NCBI GenBank assembly: GCA_947846985.1
Contig: CANTUZ010000005.1
Location: 4,882,001-4,946,000 of the forward strand
Source: Fratercula arctica
Taxonomy: Eukaryota > Chordata > Aves > Charadriiformes > Alcidae
Reading direction: 5' to 3'
DNA length: 64,000 nucleotides
The notes beneath the pieces are model-generated. The model ran no database searches, had not been told where the DNA came from, and saw only the letters and a program-made list of their open reading frames with translations. This document shows positions 43,101-57,474 of the stretch, in pieces. Every line of letters begins with the position of its first letter. Position 1 is the stretch's first letter. The position numbers and the translations under genes are program-made.

Positions 43101-46100
43101 CCAGCCTGGGCTTCAGAGAAGCCACCTCATTACTGCCTGCTGCAGTTCATCAGCAACAACTCTCCTATCTCACAGGTGTTCTGTGGGGATAAATCCATTA
43201 TAATTCCAAGCAGCTCAGGTAAAGTGATACCTGGAGCCGTGTAATTACCTTAAATAGCTAACTGTGTAAATCTTAAGCCTTCATGCTTCAGTGGGATCTG
43301 CTTTTTCCTTATCATTGATTTTTTTTTTTTTTTCCCCTTAAGGTAATACTTGAATTAAAGCAGGAGATACTTGATTTAAAATCCTTTCCACTAATGATTC
43401 ATAGATTTTGATAAAACTTGTGGAAGATACAAGGCACATCATTACCTCTTTGTTAGGAGGAGGTTTTCAGCTGTAAACAGGTGTCATTACTTTTTTGGCT
43501 GTGCCCTCAGAAAACAGCGATTTATCCTTTAATGCTGAAAAGCATTTAAAGGGAAGATAAGAATCGAAGAGCTGCATACGCTATTTCAAATTATAATGAG
43601 GAGTTTGTGGGCTGTGGGTTACCATCTGCACTCCACGTCGATGCCATCTGCCCACAAGGAGAAAATCACCAGTGGAGAAAATAGTAGGATGTCCTGCAAT
43701 TAGGAAGCCACGTAACCACCAGTTACACATGAAGACCTTGTGAGATTTGTAACGTAACCCCAGCCTTTGATAGTGCTGCTCTGAAAAGGAAGAGAGGAGC
43801 GTAAAAGGAAAAAAAAAAAAAAAAGAAAGGCTGTTGAGATTTTGGAGGACTGGAAAAGGGGATTTTAAGCCCCACGAATTGCATGATTGACCGCGTTAGT
43901 AGAAGCGAGGAATCTGCAGAGTGTTAATTCGTAGCATGTAACGCAGTCAACTGAGAACTATCTGTGAAGGCTGAAATTATGCTAATTTATGCAGTTCGCA
44001 TTGCTACTGCAGTTTAAAAATAGCTTCGTTTCTAGAGAACCAGAGCTACCGTATTGCTCTGTGCGGCAGGTTGACTTCATGTTTCGCTTTGCAAATTTTA
44101 GCGGTTCGAACACAGAGCCAAACCCTACTTATGTGGTCTTTGTGTGTGGAGGTCCGGCTGGTTACACCGCATTGCATCGCTTCCGTTCAGGAGGCTGAAA
44201 GGAAAACGTGGGTCCTCCAGCTGAGAAATGGCACGGGAGGTATTAGCGGATGCTGTGAATAGCTGCAGTGTTAGGCCTGAGGCGGAATAGTTCAGATGAA
44301 AGCGCGTGTTGGGTTTCTCAGTATCTGGTTTTGTTTTGCAGAGCCCGGACAGCCTGTCGCTCAGACGTGGGGTGCTTTGGAGTACCTTCAAGAGGTATCC
44401 GAATCGCCTTCTGCCACTCTACGCATCATGGTTTTCAGGGCTTATGGGATGCAAGGGACAAAAAGAGAGGGGAAAAAAATCCTCCATGTATTCATTGTGA
44501 TTAAAACCAATTTTCGAGTTGTCATATTGGAACTGAATTTCCAGTCATTGTGGGCGAAAGTGTGAAGTAACAAGCATATCGCAGCTGGAGTCAGTGGGTG
44601 ACTTCATATTCTGATTTCTTATTTTAAATTCTGAAGGAACTAGAATATATCTTGCAGTTAAAGTCATAATTAGCTTTATGAATAAAATTGCAGACAACGC
44701 TGGAGCTGGTTTTAAAGACCAGAGCAACTCGGGACAAAAAGTCCTGGTGCATAACTTGCATTTGAACAGCTGTTCCTCTGACAAGAAGGTGGCAATGGGT
44801 TTTGCCCACCAGAAGATAATCTTTCCAATGGCTTTATGTCTGCATAGATGAATCCTTTGCATCCTAGGGATGAATGGGCTCAGTTTTGGAAGTCTACAGC
44901 GAAGGGTGGAAGCCAAGAAAATATAATTCCTTTTCTTCTACCACCTTCTGGTGCCTCCAGTCACATTTCCTTTCCTAGTCTTGGGGTAAGACTTTTCATA
45001 AAGTGTTAATGCCCGAGCCCTCCCCCATTTAGTGGACATCCCTTAACGTTTTGCAGCTGGCTGCTTCCCCTTCCCTCCCAGTCAGCTAACTCAGCGCTTC
45101 CAGATTACACTGGGTGGGACTGGCAGCTGTTGCTTATCAGCCTTAAGAAGCTGCCCATGGGAGCTGGGTTCTCTCCTGCTGTGGAAATGCCCTGGGAAGC
45201 TGCAGGGGAGGTCTGAGTAGAGCATGGGCTTGTGCTGGAAGAAGTGGGAGGCTTCAGGTAGGTGTTCCTTCCAGAGGGGGACCAAGGTCTGGCTTTTCTT
45301 CTAGATCACTGCGCTGTATAGAGCTGGTAGGGCTTTGTGGTTTATCACGTGCATCTAAACCGGTTAATATCTGGTAGGTGAAACAACACACAGGAGAGAG
45401 AGGGTCTGTGTCAGCTAATTTAAAATGATCAGTTGTTCACGTTTTGTTAAAACCTTTTCTCAAATTCAGCTCAGGAGCGACTGCTAACCTCTGATGGGGA
45501 CCCACAGCTGGTGTGGAAAGAGATGTGGGTGTTAATCCAGCTCATTTAACGGAAAAATCTTAGTAGAGAACAGTGGTTGCAAAGCAAATTTTCCAGGGTC
45601 TGCTTTAGGATTGTATAAAATGTCTCTTGACTGGGTCAGTAGCGTGGCTGGCAGGGAGAGGGTGCCCTGCTGGGAGTTACTGGTCATTCAGCACTTGGGA
45701 TCAGCCTGAAAGTAAGTGTGAAAAACAGACGTAGATTTTTGCTATGATTTTTGCCTTCCTTACTGTAATTACAAATGTTGGTGAGGTCAGATCAGAGATC
45801 TAACTTTATATATGAATTAACCTAGGAATATATTCTTCCTGCAACTCAGTTTGAAAAAAACCCCACAGATTTGTTTACTAAACTGCCCAAGAAGTTTAGA
45901 AACTGGAGTCCTGGGATACTGGTTGAGGCCAGATTGCTTTTTGATTTACAGCATCATAATCCAGCGTGATGCCTGCAACCATACTTGTGTTTGCAACGGG
46001 AATTAATTTCCATACACTGAGCCACCTCTGCCTCTTGATCAAACTTTAACAAAATAATTGGTAAAATAAGACCATTGGGTCCGAACTCATTCCTATAGAA

Positions 46101-48862
46101 AACTCATTGAAAGCTGAGGAATATGAGCACCCTTTTTGATCTAGCTTTCGGTCCAAGTGCGGGCCTGGTGTATTTCTATCGCTCTAAGGTCATCAAAAAG
46201 CATCTTCTTTTTCTGCTTTTCCAGATCTCATGTGGTTTTGGGCATATATGCAGTGTTTGGATAGTGAATTAGGAGCGTGTTGTGTGCCATTATGTGTGAG
46301 TATATAGCATCATTTCATAAGGAAGGTCCATGAAGTTATAAAAGAGAAGTAATGGTGTCCTGCGGTAGCAGAAAATAATTAAGGAGCCTACAGGTAATGG
46401 GAGATTCAGGGCAATATTGTTCCCTCTTTGAACCAAAATACACCGAAGGGGGGTTAGTTTGCAGACATAAGTGAATATAATGGTTCGCCGGCATGAGGCA
46501 GCCATGCCTTCTGCGCAGAAAGAGCAGGATTTGCAAGGGATCATTCCTGGATTCTTGGGAGCTACTTAGGTTTGACTCAATCGTTGGACTGCCTAATTAG
46601 ATAGGAATAGCTGTGGCGGCTCTTTTTATTACCGATGGTTAGCCTGATACTGAATTTAACTGCTAGCCAAGTAAAAAAAGCTCGGCGTAGGGCTGAGGGA
46701 AAGGAAAAAGGGGAATTAATAAAGCAGTCGCTGGTGGGCTGCTATTGCCACCTGGTGGTGTTGAACAGAACCAAACAAGACCTTGTTTCCCTTCAGTATT
46801 CCCAGAGGAGTTCCGTGGGATCAAGTAGCTGTTGGGTATCAATTAGAATTATTATAGATACACACAGATAATTATTTCAATGAATAATTAAAAAAAAAAT
46901 TCCACTGTACTTTATGGCCATCATTTATTTTTGGGCATAGACAATATAATCGTAAAATCAAAATAATTGAGGCAGCGATAGGCCAGCTTAGTTGATCCTC
47001 AGACTTCTCTTAATTGATCCTCAAACTTAATTGCATCAGGTTCAGTACTGGTGCTTAGCTTCACCAAGCACCTGGTTTCCTTTGGATTGCCAGACACTAG
47101 TACTGGTCTGGCTGGAAACCCATAAAATAAGTATGATCTGTGAATCCAGGATCTGCCTTCCCTGGTAGAAGGTGACGGGACAGAAATCGAGCAGGAGGTG
47201 ACGTGATGTCCTCCCAGCGTCTCTGCCAGAAGCACACTGGGATTTGGTGGCATGTGGAAGCAGAGTTAATGAATATCTCTGAATTGCTTCAGCATGGTCC
47301 AGTCACTGCATTACCAGAGCAAATTTGATTTCCGTGAGTGATTAGTGTCTTATCTTGCTGAAATTAGTGAATCAAATTATGACTTTTTTGCACTTAACGT
47401 TAAATGACTTAATTGTCCTTTCATTATATAGAGTTTTATTGCAATCCTTTTAGTACGGGAATACAAATTATGGCGTTACATAGAAAAAACGAGAGCCCTG
47501 TTCCGCCCCTTGTGTCCAGTGACAAAACCACACTCTGTAGCTTAATCTGTAGATTCCCTGTCTCTACCAAACATCTGCATCTGCTGGAGAATTCCAGAGC
47601 TTCGTAATGTTTTCCAGTGAAGTAGTGGCGTAGGTTATTTGCTGTGAATCTTTCAGGCAGCACTTAAGAGCTAAGGTCATCTTTGTCGTGCATGGAAATT
47701 TGGTCTGACCTAAATGTCTCTTTTCCTCTGTTGGAGCTACCATGTACAGTGCTACAAAAATCTCTATTTCAGGGAAAAATGTAAATCTATTAAAGTCGCA
47801 AGCCTTTCCTCAGGATTTTGGCTGAGAAATGCAGTAGGTTGTTAAGATCTTTCATTAAGAAAGAAAATCATTTTAATAGGGAAAAAAAAAAAATTTGAAG
47901 CAGCTATACTGTCCTTGTATCCTCTTTGGGTTTCCAAAGAAGGATCCCAGGACTCTTCGTGTTTCAGAGGCATCAGGTCCCGTAACACTGTCAGAACCGA
48001 GAGCACCAGCTGAACGGCCTGTGGGCACCCAGCAGCACTGCCCAGGAGCAACTGGGCAAATCTCCACTGGCCACGGACCAGATACAAGGACTTGGACTTA
48101 ATGTATAGGCTCCTGAGACGGTTATATGGGCCACTTGGAGTAGTTTTGACTTTTCTTCTCCCATTACCGAAGTCCTTTCCCCATTTGTTTTTACCAACAT
48201 AGTTCATAAGGCCAAGTGAGCTGATTTTACAGGACCTGAAATCCATCTAAATGGCTCGCCTCGTGTACAAAGCCACTTGCCTCGCAAATGGCAAATGCAG
48301 ATTTCCCTCGGCTCTTTCAAGCAGCCTCCCCGCTGTTATTTTCAGCTGCAGGAGACCATTCTGGCTAGAAAGCGTAGTCGTTTTGGAACTTGCTGTTCTG
48401 TATTGTTACTACTAAGGCTTACTTAGTTTCTGGGCTTATTAGCAGTAATCATAGTTTCGCCTAGAAGCAGTTAAACCAGCAGGAAGCAGAACAGTCTTTT
48501 TGTCTGTCAGTTGTTAACAATTTCATTTATTAATATTCCCTGAAATGGAAGCCAGACCTTATTTCTCGTGTGCGATGGGTTGGGGTTCCTCCCCCCCCCT
48601 TCTGGTTCATATGTGCCTAATCCCTGTAATACTTGGAAAATGAATGGAATCGCAGGGGTCCAACATGTGCCGCTTACAGTGATCCCAGATTGCAATGTGC
48701 AGAAAAAGTGGATGAAAGCAAATATATTGAATTCGAGGTGTCTTTTCTTTAGCAAAGGTTTTGGTTGTTAACTGAACGTTTCTAGTCTTTTATGTGGTTC
48801 TGCCAGCACACCAGAGAAGAGCATCGTTCTTCCCAGCCCTCCCGTGGACACCTCGCTCTCCT
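40184..48862 (+). other. NAV2 intron, no feature recognised
   Basis: About 8.7 kb of intron. It contains a (TTTA)/(TTAG) stretch at 40999-41036, a T-run near 43319-43333, an A-run near 43809-43824, and a short direct repeat at about 42495-42540 (gtgagacagttcagaag and gtgagacaattcagaag). No exon, RNA gene or transposon was recognised. Confidence 0.5.
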
Positions 48863-49000
48863 TCATCCCTGGAGGTATTTAAAAGATGGGTAGACACAGT
48901 GCTTAGAGATGTAGTTTAGTGATGGTTTGTCAGAGTTAGGTTGATGGTTGGACTACATGGTCTGAAAGGTCCCTTCCAACCTGGCCGATTCTATGGTTCT
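48863..49000 (+). mobile_element. CR1 LINE 3' fragment (copy G)
   Basis: Very short sense CR1: tccctggaggtatttaaaag, then a diverged linker with gttaggttgatggttggac, then ggtcccttccaacctgg and attctatggttct. The 3' type is shared with the copies at 1758 and 57475. 5'-truncated to about 140 bp; the left edge is approximate. Confidence 0.88.
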
Positions 49001-52000
49001 GCTCCTGCTGGATGCATCAGGCAAAAGGTGGTGGCACGAAGGTGGCCGCTGGAGCTGGGTGCAGCATGGGTTTTTAGGTGGCTGTCACTGCCCCTGTGCG
49101 CATGTGGCTTCTCAGTTGAAAGGCAGGCAGGGAGTGGGGTACAGGCACTCCCAGCACAAGAGAGAGTCAACCTGGTGCTCCTAGCCCGTGCTTGGAGGAT
49201 GCTGAAAGCCCACAATGAATCGTTTAGCTGAGTCAGTAACAGGTCAAAGTAGATTGAAATTAACTTATTTAAGGGCACTTTTGTTGAGCTTGCCCTTTAG
49301 ATTTAAAACCACTTGATGAAACCTTCTTAAGGGAGCAATATCTGACCGGAATGTTTCATACATAGACTGGAGATAGCATGAGGACAAAGCCTCGGTTCCC
49401 TAGCCCATGTAATCTTACCCGCATGTTTCAATTTAACCAAAGAGAACCCTAACTTTTTGTTGTCCAGGAATGCTCTGTGTCTATGAGAGAAGCACAATGC
49501 ATTTCCAAACCAGAAGAGCAGAACACACCATTTTTGGAAGGCACCCTGAGGCACATGTCCCTCTTTTCCTAGCTCTCTTCCCTACTCCTGTCCTGCCAGT
49601 TCTTGGACTTTGATGAACCCAAACTCAAGGTTTCCAAAACCTTGGTAGGGCTGTGGTGCGGTTTGCTTCCCACGTCGCTGTGCGTTTGGGAGAGCTGTAC
49701 TATATCCTGCTGGAGAACGTCTCTACACTGGTGGTTTGTGTCTCGGAGCAAGGGTTGGTGGAACACTGCTTCTTTTGGGCTAAATACTTGGAGAGCAAAC
49801 CAAGCAACATTAATAATACTTACCTGCAGAGGAAAACGAATAATAGCTCATCCTCAGGTTTATTTACTTTTACTAGTCGCACTAGTGAAGTGCTGTAACA
49901 GTAGCAGCAGCAAGTCTTCCTGGTTTTTGTTGGTCCATGATTTGAACTCTGTGTAGCTAGACTAAGAGTTGGGAACTAATCTTGTTTTCAGAGACTGGTT
50001 GCCTGCTCCTAGCTTGTGCAAAGGAAGCCTGCTAGCTTACAGCAGGACGAAAGGTGCACATTAATGTGGTTTAGCTCATTTCTGTGAGATATTAATGCAC
50101 GAGGAGGAATTACTTGTGCTCAGTTTGGTAACTAACTCGCTGTGTCTTGTGAATGGGCTACTTGGCATCTTCCCACCAGGACGTTCATGGTAGGAAGTCT
50201 GTTGTCTCGCCAACCTCTAGCCTTTGTCCCAAGTGGAGAAGACGTTCCTCTTGCTTTGATGCAAAGAAATACAGAGGGAAAAACCTTTTCTCAAGCATAA
50301 ACCGGATAAAGGGTAGGGGATAAAGTAGGCGCAAAATACGTATTTCAAACCTCACTCTTAAAACCAGACTTAGGACTAGCTTAGTATTGGCTAGTATTTC
50401 AGGCACTGTTGTACAGCACTGGAGAACCCATCACCTGCGTTTTATTTCTGCCTTGTTACATGGTCACTTAGGAAAATCTGGTCACTGTGAATCCCAGGCT
50501 CAAGGTCACAAGCACACGGTGCTTTGTGAAGCTCCTTCTGGGCAGGCTGGTAGTCCCATCTGAAGTAAATCTGGAAGGAAAATATGCTTGCAGCCCTTCT
50601 GGTAATAAAGATAACTTTCAGTGCCGACTAGCACTTTATTTTTACTGGAATGAGGAATGTACAATTCGGGACGTACCCCACAGGACTGGGTAAAATACGT
50701 GCTTTGTTTTATTCCACAGGTGACCTTTTCAAAGAGGGAGGTCCAAAATGTAAATGCTGACTTGGCCACGATGAAGGGCTAAGGGAGTCTACAAAGTAAA
50801 CCAAGCAAACAAATGATGAGTCTGGCTTATACCTCATTAGTGGCCTGATTCTGTACCATCACTATAATGGGTTTATTGCCAAGAATTGTAGCAGAGAAGA
50901 GGAATGTGTCTAAGCGCTTTATGAAGGTGTATTTTTTATCAGCAATGTTGAGTACATGATGAGTGGCACTGCTAAAATCAATGTACCCTGTCTTAATAAT
51001 GTCAGACTTGGGCAACTGATTTCAGTGGGAATATTCCTGTTAGGCAGGCAGATTTCATTGGGGTTATTTTCATTTAGACAATTGTGTTGAGACGCCTCAA
51101 AGATCTCGGGTGTGATGTCAAGAGAAAAAAAAGAATGGAGCACAAAGATGATGTTGAGGTCCCTTCAAAAAGCTACGTGTTGCCTTCAATTTGGGAGCTA
51201 AAGCTTTTTATTTATTTTCAATATCAGAACAGGGAACTAATGTATTAAAAGTCAATTCGTCAATCACATGAAGCCACCTCCTGTTGGAAATACAAAACAC
51301 TGCTGACGAGGCATTAGATTTTTGTCTTCACAGGAACAAAGTTCATGCCATGATTTGTATTCTGCTTCCTGAGTTCCTTACATACAATCTCATCCTTGTC
51401 ACAGTCTGTTCGAGAGTCTTTGACAGTAAAAGCAGGCTTGAGGAGTGGAGAACCTGAGCTCATCTCATGATTTCTATGGATAGTTTATGCGTGTCTCTGC
51501 TTAGTCTTTTGGGAAGGTGAAAGATTGGAGTTGTATGGAAAGCAAAGTTTGGCTGGCTGAAAAAAAATTTGGAAAAAAAAACAACAAACCCTCCACTGAG
51601 TCAGAGAAACATCCTCTACCTGAGGCAGGCAGAGGTCACTACAGAAATTAGGTCCAACTTGGGCTTTGGATCTGTGGGCACTGCCCTTGGTTTGCCAAGT
51701 CTTTCACTGGCTTAATACAGCGTATTTTGGATAGACACGGTTGCTCAGTGTGGACCTTCAGACCTGTTTCTTCCTTCCTCTCACAATAAATACCGCTGTA
51801 GCGTACAAAACTTCCTGATGAATGAGCCTAGGCTTATTCATCTAACTTATAAAGTCACTTCAAAAAAATAACATTGTGCTCGCAACTGCTGCATTTTAGG
51901 ATATTCAAAGCATAGTTTGACACTGTTTTAAAATCTGTTTAATAGCTTAAAAGTAGTATTAGAATCCCCTCCTTAGGGCATGGCCTGACATCGGTGAAAG

Positions 52001-52435
52001 GAATGCTTAATAAAAATAAGGAATATTTAATTTTATGTAATAAACCGGGTCTGATTCTTTTCTGCCTTGCAGCTTATGTGGTTGCTACTTACACAAATTG
52101 AATGTGAAGGTCAAATGCTAAGTTACGTGGTCAAACTTCAAGGCAAAGAAGAGTCAGATCCAATATATCTTAATTGGATTATTTTTTCTTTAATCATCGT
52201 ATTAAGGTACATTCAGAACAGACCAGTAATAATTTTAGTACAAAGGTATATAGCTAATTAGACACCCAAGAGATGAGAGAAGGTGCAATTAGGGGGGGCA
52301 AAATTGCCTTGTGTTCTAGTATGACTTTATAACTAAAAACCTATTAAGTGTTTAAGTGAAATCTAGACAAAATGCTGATGTTATGTTTTTGGAGAGGCAT
52401 TTCAATTTGGTGCTGATAAATAAGTTATCTTAGTA
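49001..52435 (+). other. NAV2 intron, no feature recognised
   Basis: About 3.4 kb of AT-rich intron with no supported exon, RNA gene or repeat. Chance open frames near 49603-49956 and 50487-50769 show no known family. Confidence 0.5.
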
Positions 52436-52525
52436 AATGCTAATTACTTTGGTCAAATCAGACTAGGCTGCAAATCGTAGTCTTGATTTGACCAATGTGG
52501 GGAGCGGATTAAAGTAATTGGCACT
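52436..52525. repeat. 90-bp imperfect palindrome (inverted repeat)
   Basis: Inner arms TTGGTCAAATCAGACTA (52449-52465) and TAGTCTTGATTTGACCAA (52478-52495) pair over 17 bp with one bulged T, around a 12-nt loop. Outer arms AATGCTAATTACTTT (52436-52450) and AAAGTAATTGGCACT (52511-52525) pair at 13 of 15 positions; one of the two mismatches is a T-G wobble on the + strand. The right half carries an extra 15-nt stretch (tgtggggagcggatt) between inner and outer arms. Nothing else in the window shows comparable two-part symmetry. Function is unknown. Confidence 0.9.
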
Positions 52526-55500
52526 TTCTTTGCCACTGTCATCTCAACATAGACCAACTCCTTTTAGAGTGAAGTAGGCTGCCAACGGTAATAAAACTGC
52601 TTTTGGAGCACCCGTGGGCTCAGGATGTCCAATATAAAGTGAACTCAGCAAAATGCTCCTGGTTGTTTTCAATGGGGCATGCTCTAGCTTCTTTCTGTTT
52701 ATTCACGTTATCATATTTTGATATATAGAAAAATAACAATGCCAGTAAGCCGTGGGAATAATCCTTAATGATGATAATATATGGGAAAATAAGACGATAT
52801 TTAAAACCTATATTTTAATAATCCACCAAAAACGTAAACCAAGTTGGTTAACTTCTACAGTAGAATTTTTGTGTTTATTTTCAAGCAAGTGATAATCCCC
52901 TTAGAGGACCAGAAGCATCAACTTCAGCGACTAGAAAAGCTTCGCTGAGATAAAAGTTATTTTCAGGACCCCTACCTAGGCAGCTTATAAATTTGTTTAC
53001 CCTTTAGAGAAATCTCCCCCTTTTCAAGCAGTAGGAACATGTTGAGATTTGGATGGATGCATCCAGCATCATGAAGTAGAATTTGCGTTTCTATTTGATA
53101 TAGCCTAGAGCACTCTTTCATGATAAATATCATCATCTTCATTTCTTTCTTTGCCATTAACATTTCCGCGACTGTCCTCAATACCGTTCCTTGCACGTAC
53201 ACAATCCAACCTACCGAGACAGAGCAGCTAAGGAGCATCTTTCATTGATGTACAGTCTGCTGCAAACTCTTTTGAGCTTGCAGCTATCTCCGTGTTTTCT
53301 TACTTGAGGAGGTTGAGGATGTGGCAGTATTGTATGCAGGATGAAAATGGAGACAGAAGTTGAAAGCAAGTGGCAAGGATGAATTTCAAATATTCTCCGG
53401 AAAAAAGAAAGTGTGGAAATTGTTAAGCAAAATTTGCTTTCCAGTCATTGGACTTCATCTGTGAAGATGAAGAAAAAAAAAAAAAAATCTCAAAAGAGGA
53501 ACTCGAGGAGTGGGGGGAGATGTGGTAAGTACTAACTCCTTGCTGCTTCTGGTACTATCAGACTCCCCCTCTGCGTGAGCAGAGTATACAGGAGGGAAAA
53601 TTCCAGCTGCCCAGAGGCACAGTGAGCCGAGGGGATGCTGGCAGAGCAGGTGAGAGAAAAACAGCTGGAAGGGAGACATGAAAGAGCAGAAGTAGCCCAG
53701 ACAACTCGAGAGAGAAGTTTTGGCTTTAATGGGCTCATCTTTTAAGATGTTGAAATACTATGGAACTATAACGTGTTTCGCTACGCTTTGAAACCTTAAG
53801 TTACTGCACATCTTATATGCGGGTCTCACACTGCTTTTATCTTTAGAGTTCAAGAGATTACCGAAGGAGACATGCATTGTGCTCTGTCATTAAGGCTCTA
53901 GTTATTTCATTCCTTGTATTCCTTGTTTTGTAATGTCAAATTAGCACTCTTCTGACTGCAGCCTGCCGAACCACCATGGCACGCACAACTAATACTTCGC
54001 GTAAAGAGAAAGAATTGCTTCATTCAATTCTGAATGCTCTGCAAAGGAAGAAGAAATCATTTCTGCTATGTATGATCATATCAAGTAATTGTGTTTTTCA
54101 CAAGAGTGTTCCCTGCATTAAAAACCCCACGTGTTTCTCGGTTTCTCGCTATAGTCTAATTTCTTAGCTCGGGCAAAAGGTTCACCGAGGGTACAGAGAG
54201 CTTACGGGAACTTTTTAAAATCCTGTTTGGCTGGGCTGCTGAGCGAAGTGTGAATTTATTGAGGAGAGAGAGGAGGGCCATAGCATCCTTGTTGCCCATT
54301 TAAGCATCCCTAGCACAGGACCAGGGTTTTTCCGCTGTTTCCATGTGTCCAGTTATTTATGACGTGTGGGCTTTTGAAACCCCCTGTTGTTGTGCAGCAG
54401 CTGGGAATGTGCCTTTCTCCAGTTACAAGCCTGCATGGAGAGCTTTCCCTCATCGTGTGACTTGACATTTTGGATGAGAGATGAGATCTGCCCCAACTGT
54501 CCTTGGAAGTGTTGGTCCTTGACCAGAACTCTTGTGGAGTAAGAACTATTTTTCATGAAAACTTAGATGGCTTTTCATAGCCTATGCTCACATCTCCAAA
54601 TTGTTGTCTTCAGGGGACTGATGATAGCTAATGACTGAAATGGAGATGATGCATCCCTGAAGACCTGTCGTGTGTCCCTTAGAGGCTGGGGAAGGGGGCG
54701 AACGGAGGGCGGTTCTGTGGGGCCAGCAGCAGCTCTGCCCCATCTCTTGGTTGAGCAGGGGAGGCAAGGGGAGCTGCCCCAGGCTGCCCATGCCGATGGC
54801 AGACGCTGACTCTGAGCCGTGCAATGAGGAAAGCAAGGCAATTTTGAAAGCTTTCAAAGATAACGTTCTAATAAATAACCAAGAATTAATGTAACGGTTC
54901 TATTCATCCATGAACGTTGTTCTGTGCTATCGTCAGCGAGCTTGGAACGAGCCTGGGCTTGTCGAACTTACTTGTTTAGTGTTGAAGGTGCAGGTTTCTG
55001 AAGGCAGTGATGGAAACTTAAGCGTGAGGAGTACAGCCCCACCAGGAATACTTCTTTGAAATCAAATTAGTTGGGAAGACTGTAATTATGGTGCTTCCAT
55101 CAATAGTAAATTGACTACCACATTTACAGGCAAACTACTGTATGGATTCAACTCTAAATGCAGCCTTTTAGTCAGTGCAAGTCACTATATGTATTCCTAG
55201 ATATGTATGCATAGATAATTCAGAATATACATTTCTGATCAAATCTACCATATAGACCCTTTTGTTCACAGAATTTTATGCTCTTGAGTTAGTGACTGCT
55301 TGATTTAAGTTAATGGAGAGTATAAAGGGAAAGATTTTGGCAAGAGGAACTGGTGGATGCCAGTTATCATCATGTGTTCCAGGTAGCTAATCAAGGCTTG
55401 GAGTCACAGCTATTTTTTCATTAAATCTTAGCATGCATTCTTTCATGGGACAGCTTTCAGAAGTTTTGGTGAGGGATCCTTTATTAGTACTGAGCAGCTT

Positions 55501-57474
55501 TATCTACAGACTGTAATTTAAACACTTTTTCATACTGGTGTGTATCTGCTTAAGAAGGATTGCTCAGTTAATTTTAACTTACTGTTGGTGTTAAGGGCAC
55601 TTGGCAAAATCTCAGCAAAACCAGAGCAAATAAACCTCTTCTGGCTGTATTTTAATCTTTCTATTAAAATAACGTGAATCAAGAATTCGTCTCAAATATA
55701 GTAAGTCAATCTATTTTTGTTTGATATAATTAGTAAGGTTTTTTTCCTATGGAAAGGTTTACCGATAGTTTTTAGACTTCAAAAGGGGATGCTTTCATGC
55801 AAGTTGTATTGAGTGTTATCTCCCAGGGCAAAAAAAAAAGCTGGATTGAAGAAAGCGCTTAGTCAGTAAATGAGTTTCTATGCACTGTAGCACTTCATGG
55901 TATGTACAGTTTTTAATTGTATATAGAATGATCTATTATGGATGTGACTGTGCATAAAGCAGATGGTAGCTCTGTTTATGCAGCTGGACAAGGTTCTGTT
56001 TGCAAATGTTATCAGTATCTTTAAGAACATTTTCTCTTACTCTTTTCCTCTGCCCTCGCTGATCTGAGAAGGAAAGCAAAGGCTTCACTGCGTTTGTGAA
56101 ATGGGAAAAAGCTTAAATAACGTTGTGCTTCACTAGTACTCTGATTTCCCACTCGTCGTCTTTAGAATAGATGATGATATGTCTTTTCATCGTCTTTCGT
56201 AAGTGCAGTTTCACAGATGAGTTTTGGTTCTGTATCTCTTTTAGTTCAAGTGGCTGCACAAAATATTAGAATTTTTTTTTTTTTAATCCTGTCTAACCCA
56301 TCCTTTTATAGCCAGGTCTCTGGCCTTTGGGGGCGACCACAGAGAGTTGCCAAAGGAGGAGGAGAGCTCCGTGGCCTCTTTCTTTTGGCCAGCAGAATAG
56401 GGCTGGATGTATGTGTGTGTATGGTGCGTTATGGTTCATGAAAAGACATGGAAATTATGAGATCTAAACATCTTATTACATTATATTGCCTGTAGAACGA
56501 TGTCTTTGGGAGAAGCTGCCTGTCAATACCATTCCTCAGCATCCTGTTCCTTCAATTGTTGAAACCTCACCAAATCTCTAAAATTTGGTAATTGTTCTGT
56601 GCTTTTACATGTTGGGAAACTGGGTACAGGACACGGCAGGTCATGGAGCTGGGAGCACGAGCTGGGATTACATTCAGAAAGTCATAATCCAAACATAACA
56701 CTGCCCTAAGATATTTGGAGTTGGATCCGTAGAAGGTTTCCTTGGCAAAGCTGACTCCTGGATTATTGTTGCCCTTCAGACCATTATGAGATGAGTTGCT
56801 AATAACTTTATTTTTCAGTTGCTGTGCTTCTCTAGCAGCGTTGTGTTATGGCAAAAACTAGCAAGAAAGATACCCTTTTTCATTTCTCACTTTTTTTGTT
56901 TTTCCTTTGGCTGTAGTGAGGAAACAAATACCTGCCTTGATAAGTAACCTGTAAAGGCTGAACAGTGAGTGGCCTTGGGGTTTTGCTAACATTTGTAGAA
57001 CAACATAACGTGTTGGGTGATGTTAGTGCTCGAGTAAGAGGTTTTCTCCTTTGCTCTCACACACCTGACCACAGTGGGTAAAACTGAAATGCTCGCTGAG
57101 ATTTAAGCGCGAGTGATATTACAGACAGAGAGTGTGTCCTGTGAACAAAATATCCTGTCTGGAAACTCCTACAGGTAGACGAATGCTGTTGTAAACCATG
57201 TCTTCGCTTGTGCCCTTGTGCAGCGAGCAGAAGAGCGGGGAATGTGGACAGCCAGGGCCGTGAGGGCGAGGATGGTTGGAAGAGGCTCCATTTGGTCACT
57301 GACTCATTTGTGGTGACTGTGGCACTCGGCTCCCTCAGACCGCAGTGGGAAGTTACTGCCCTCCATCACTGGGCAGCCTAGTTAATAATGTCAGCATTGC
57401 TTAACCAGGGGTTATTCAGTGTACTGGCTTTTCGTTACTTTATTTAGCAGCTTTTTCCATCACACTGTGTACTG
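52526..57474 (+). other. NAV2 intron, no feature recognised
   Basis: About 5 kb of intron with A-run at 53468-53486 and T-run at 56271-56284. A locally GC-rich patch lies at 54670-54820. No exon or repeat family recognised. Confidence 0.5.
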
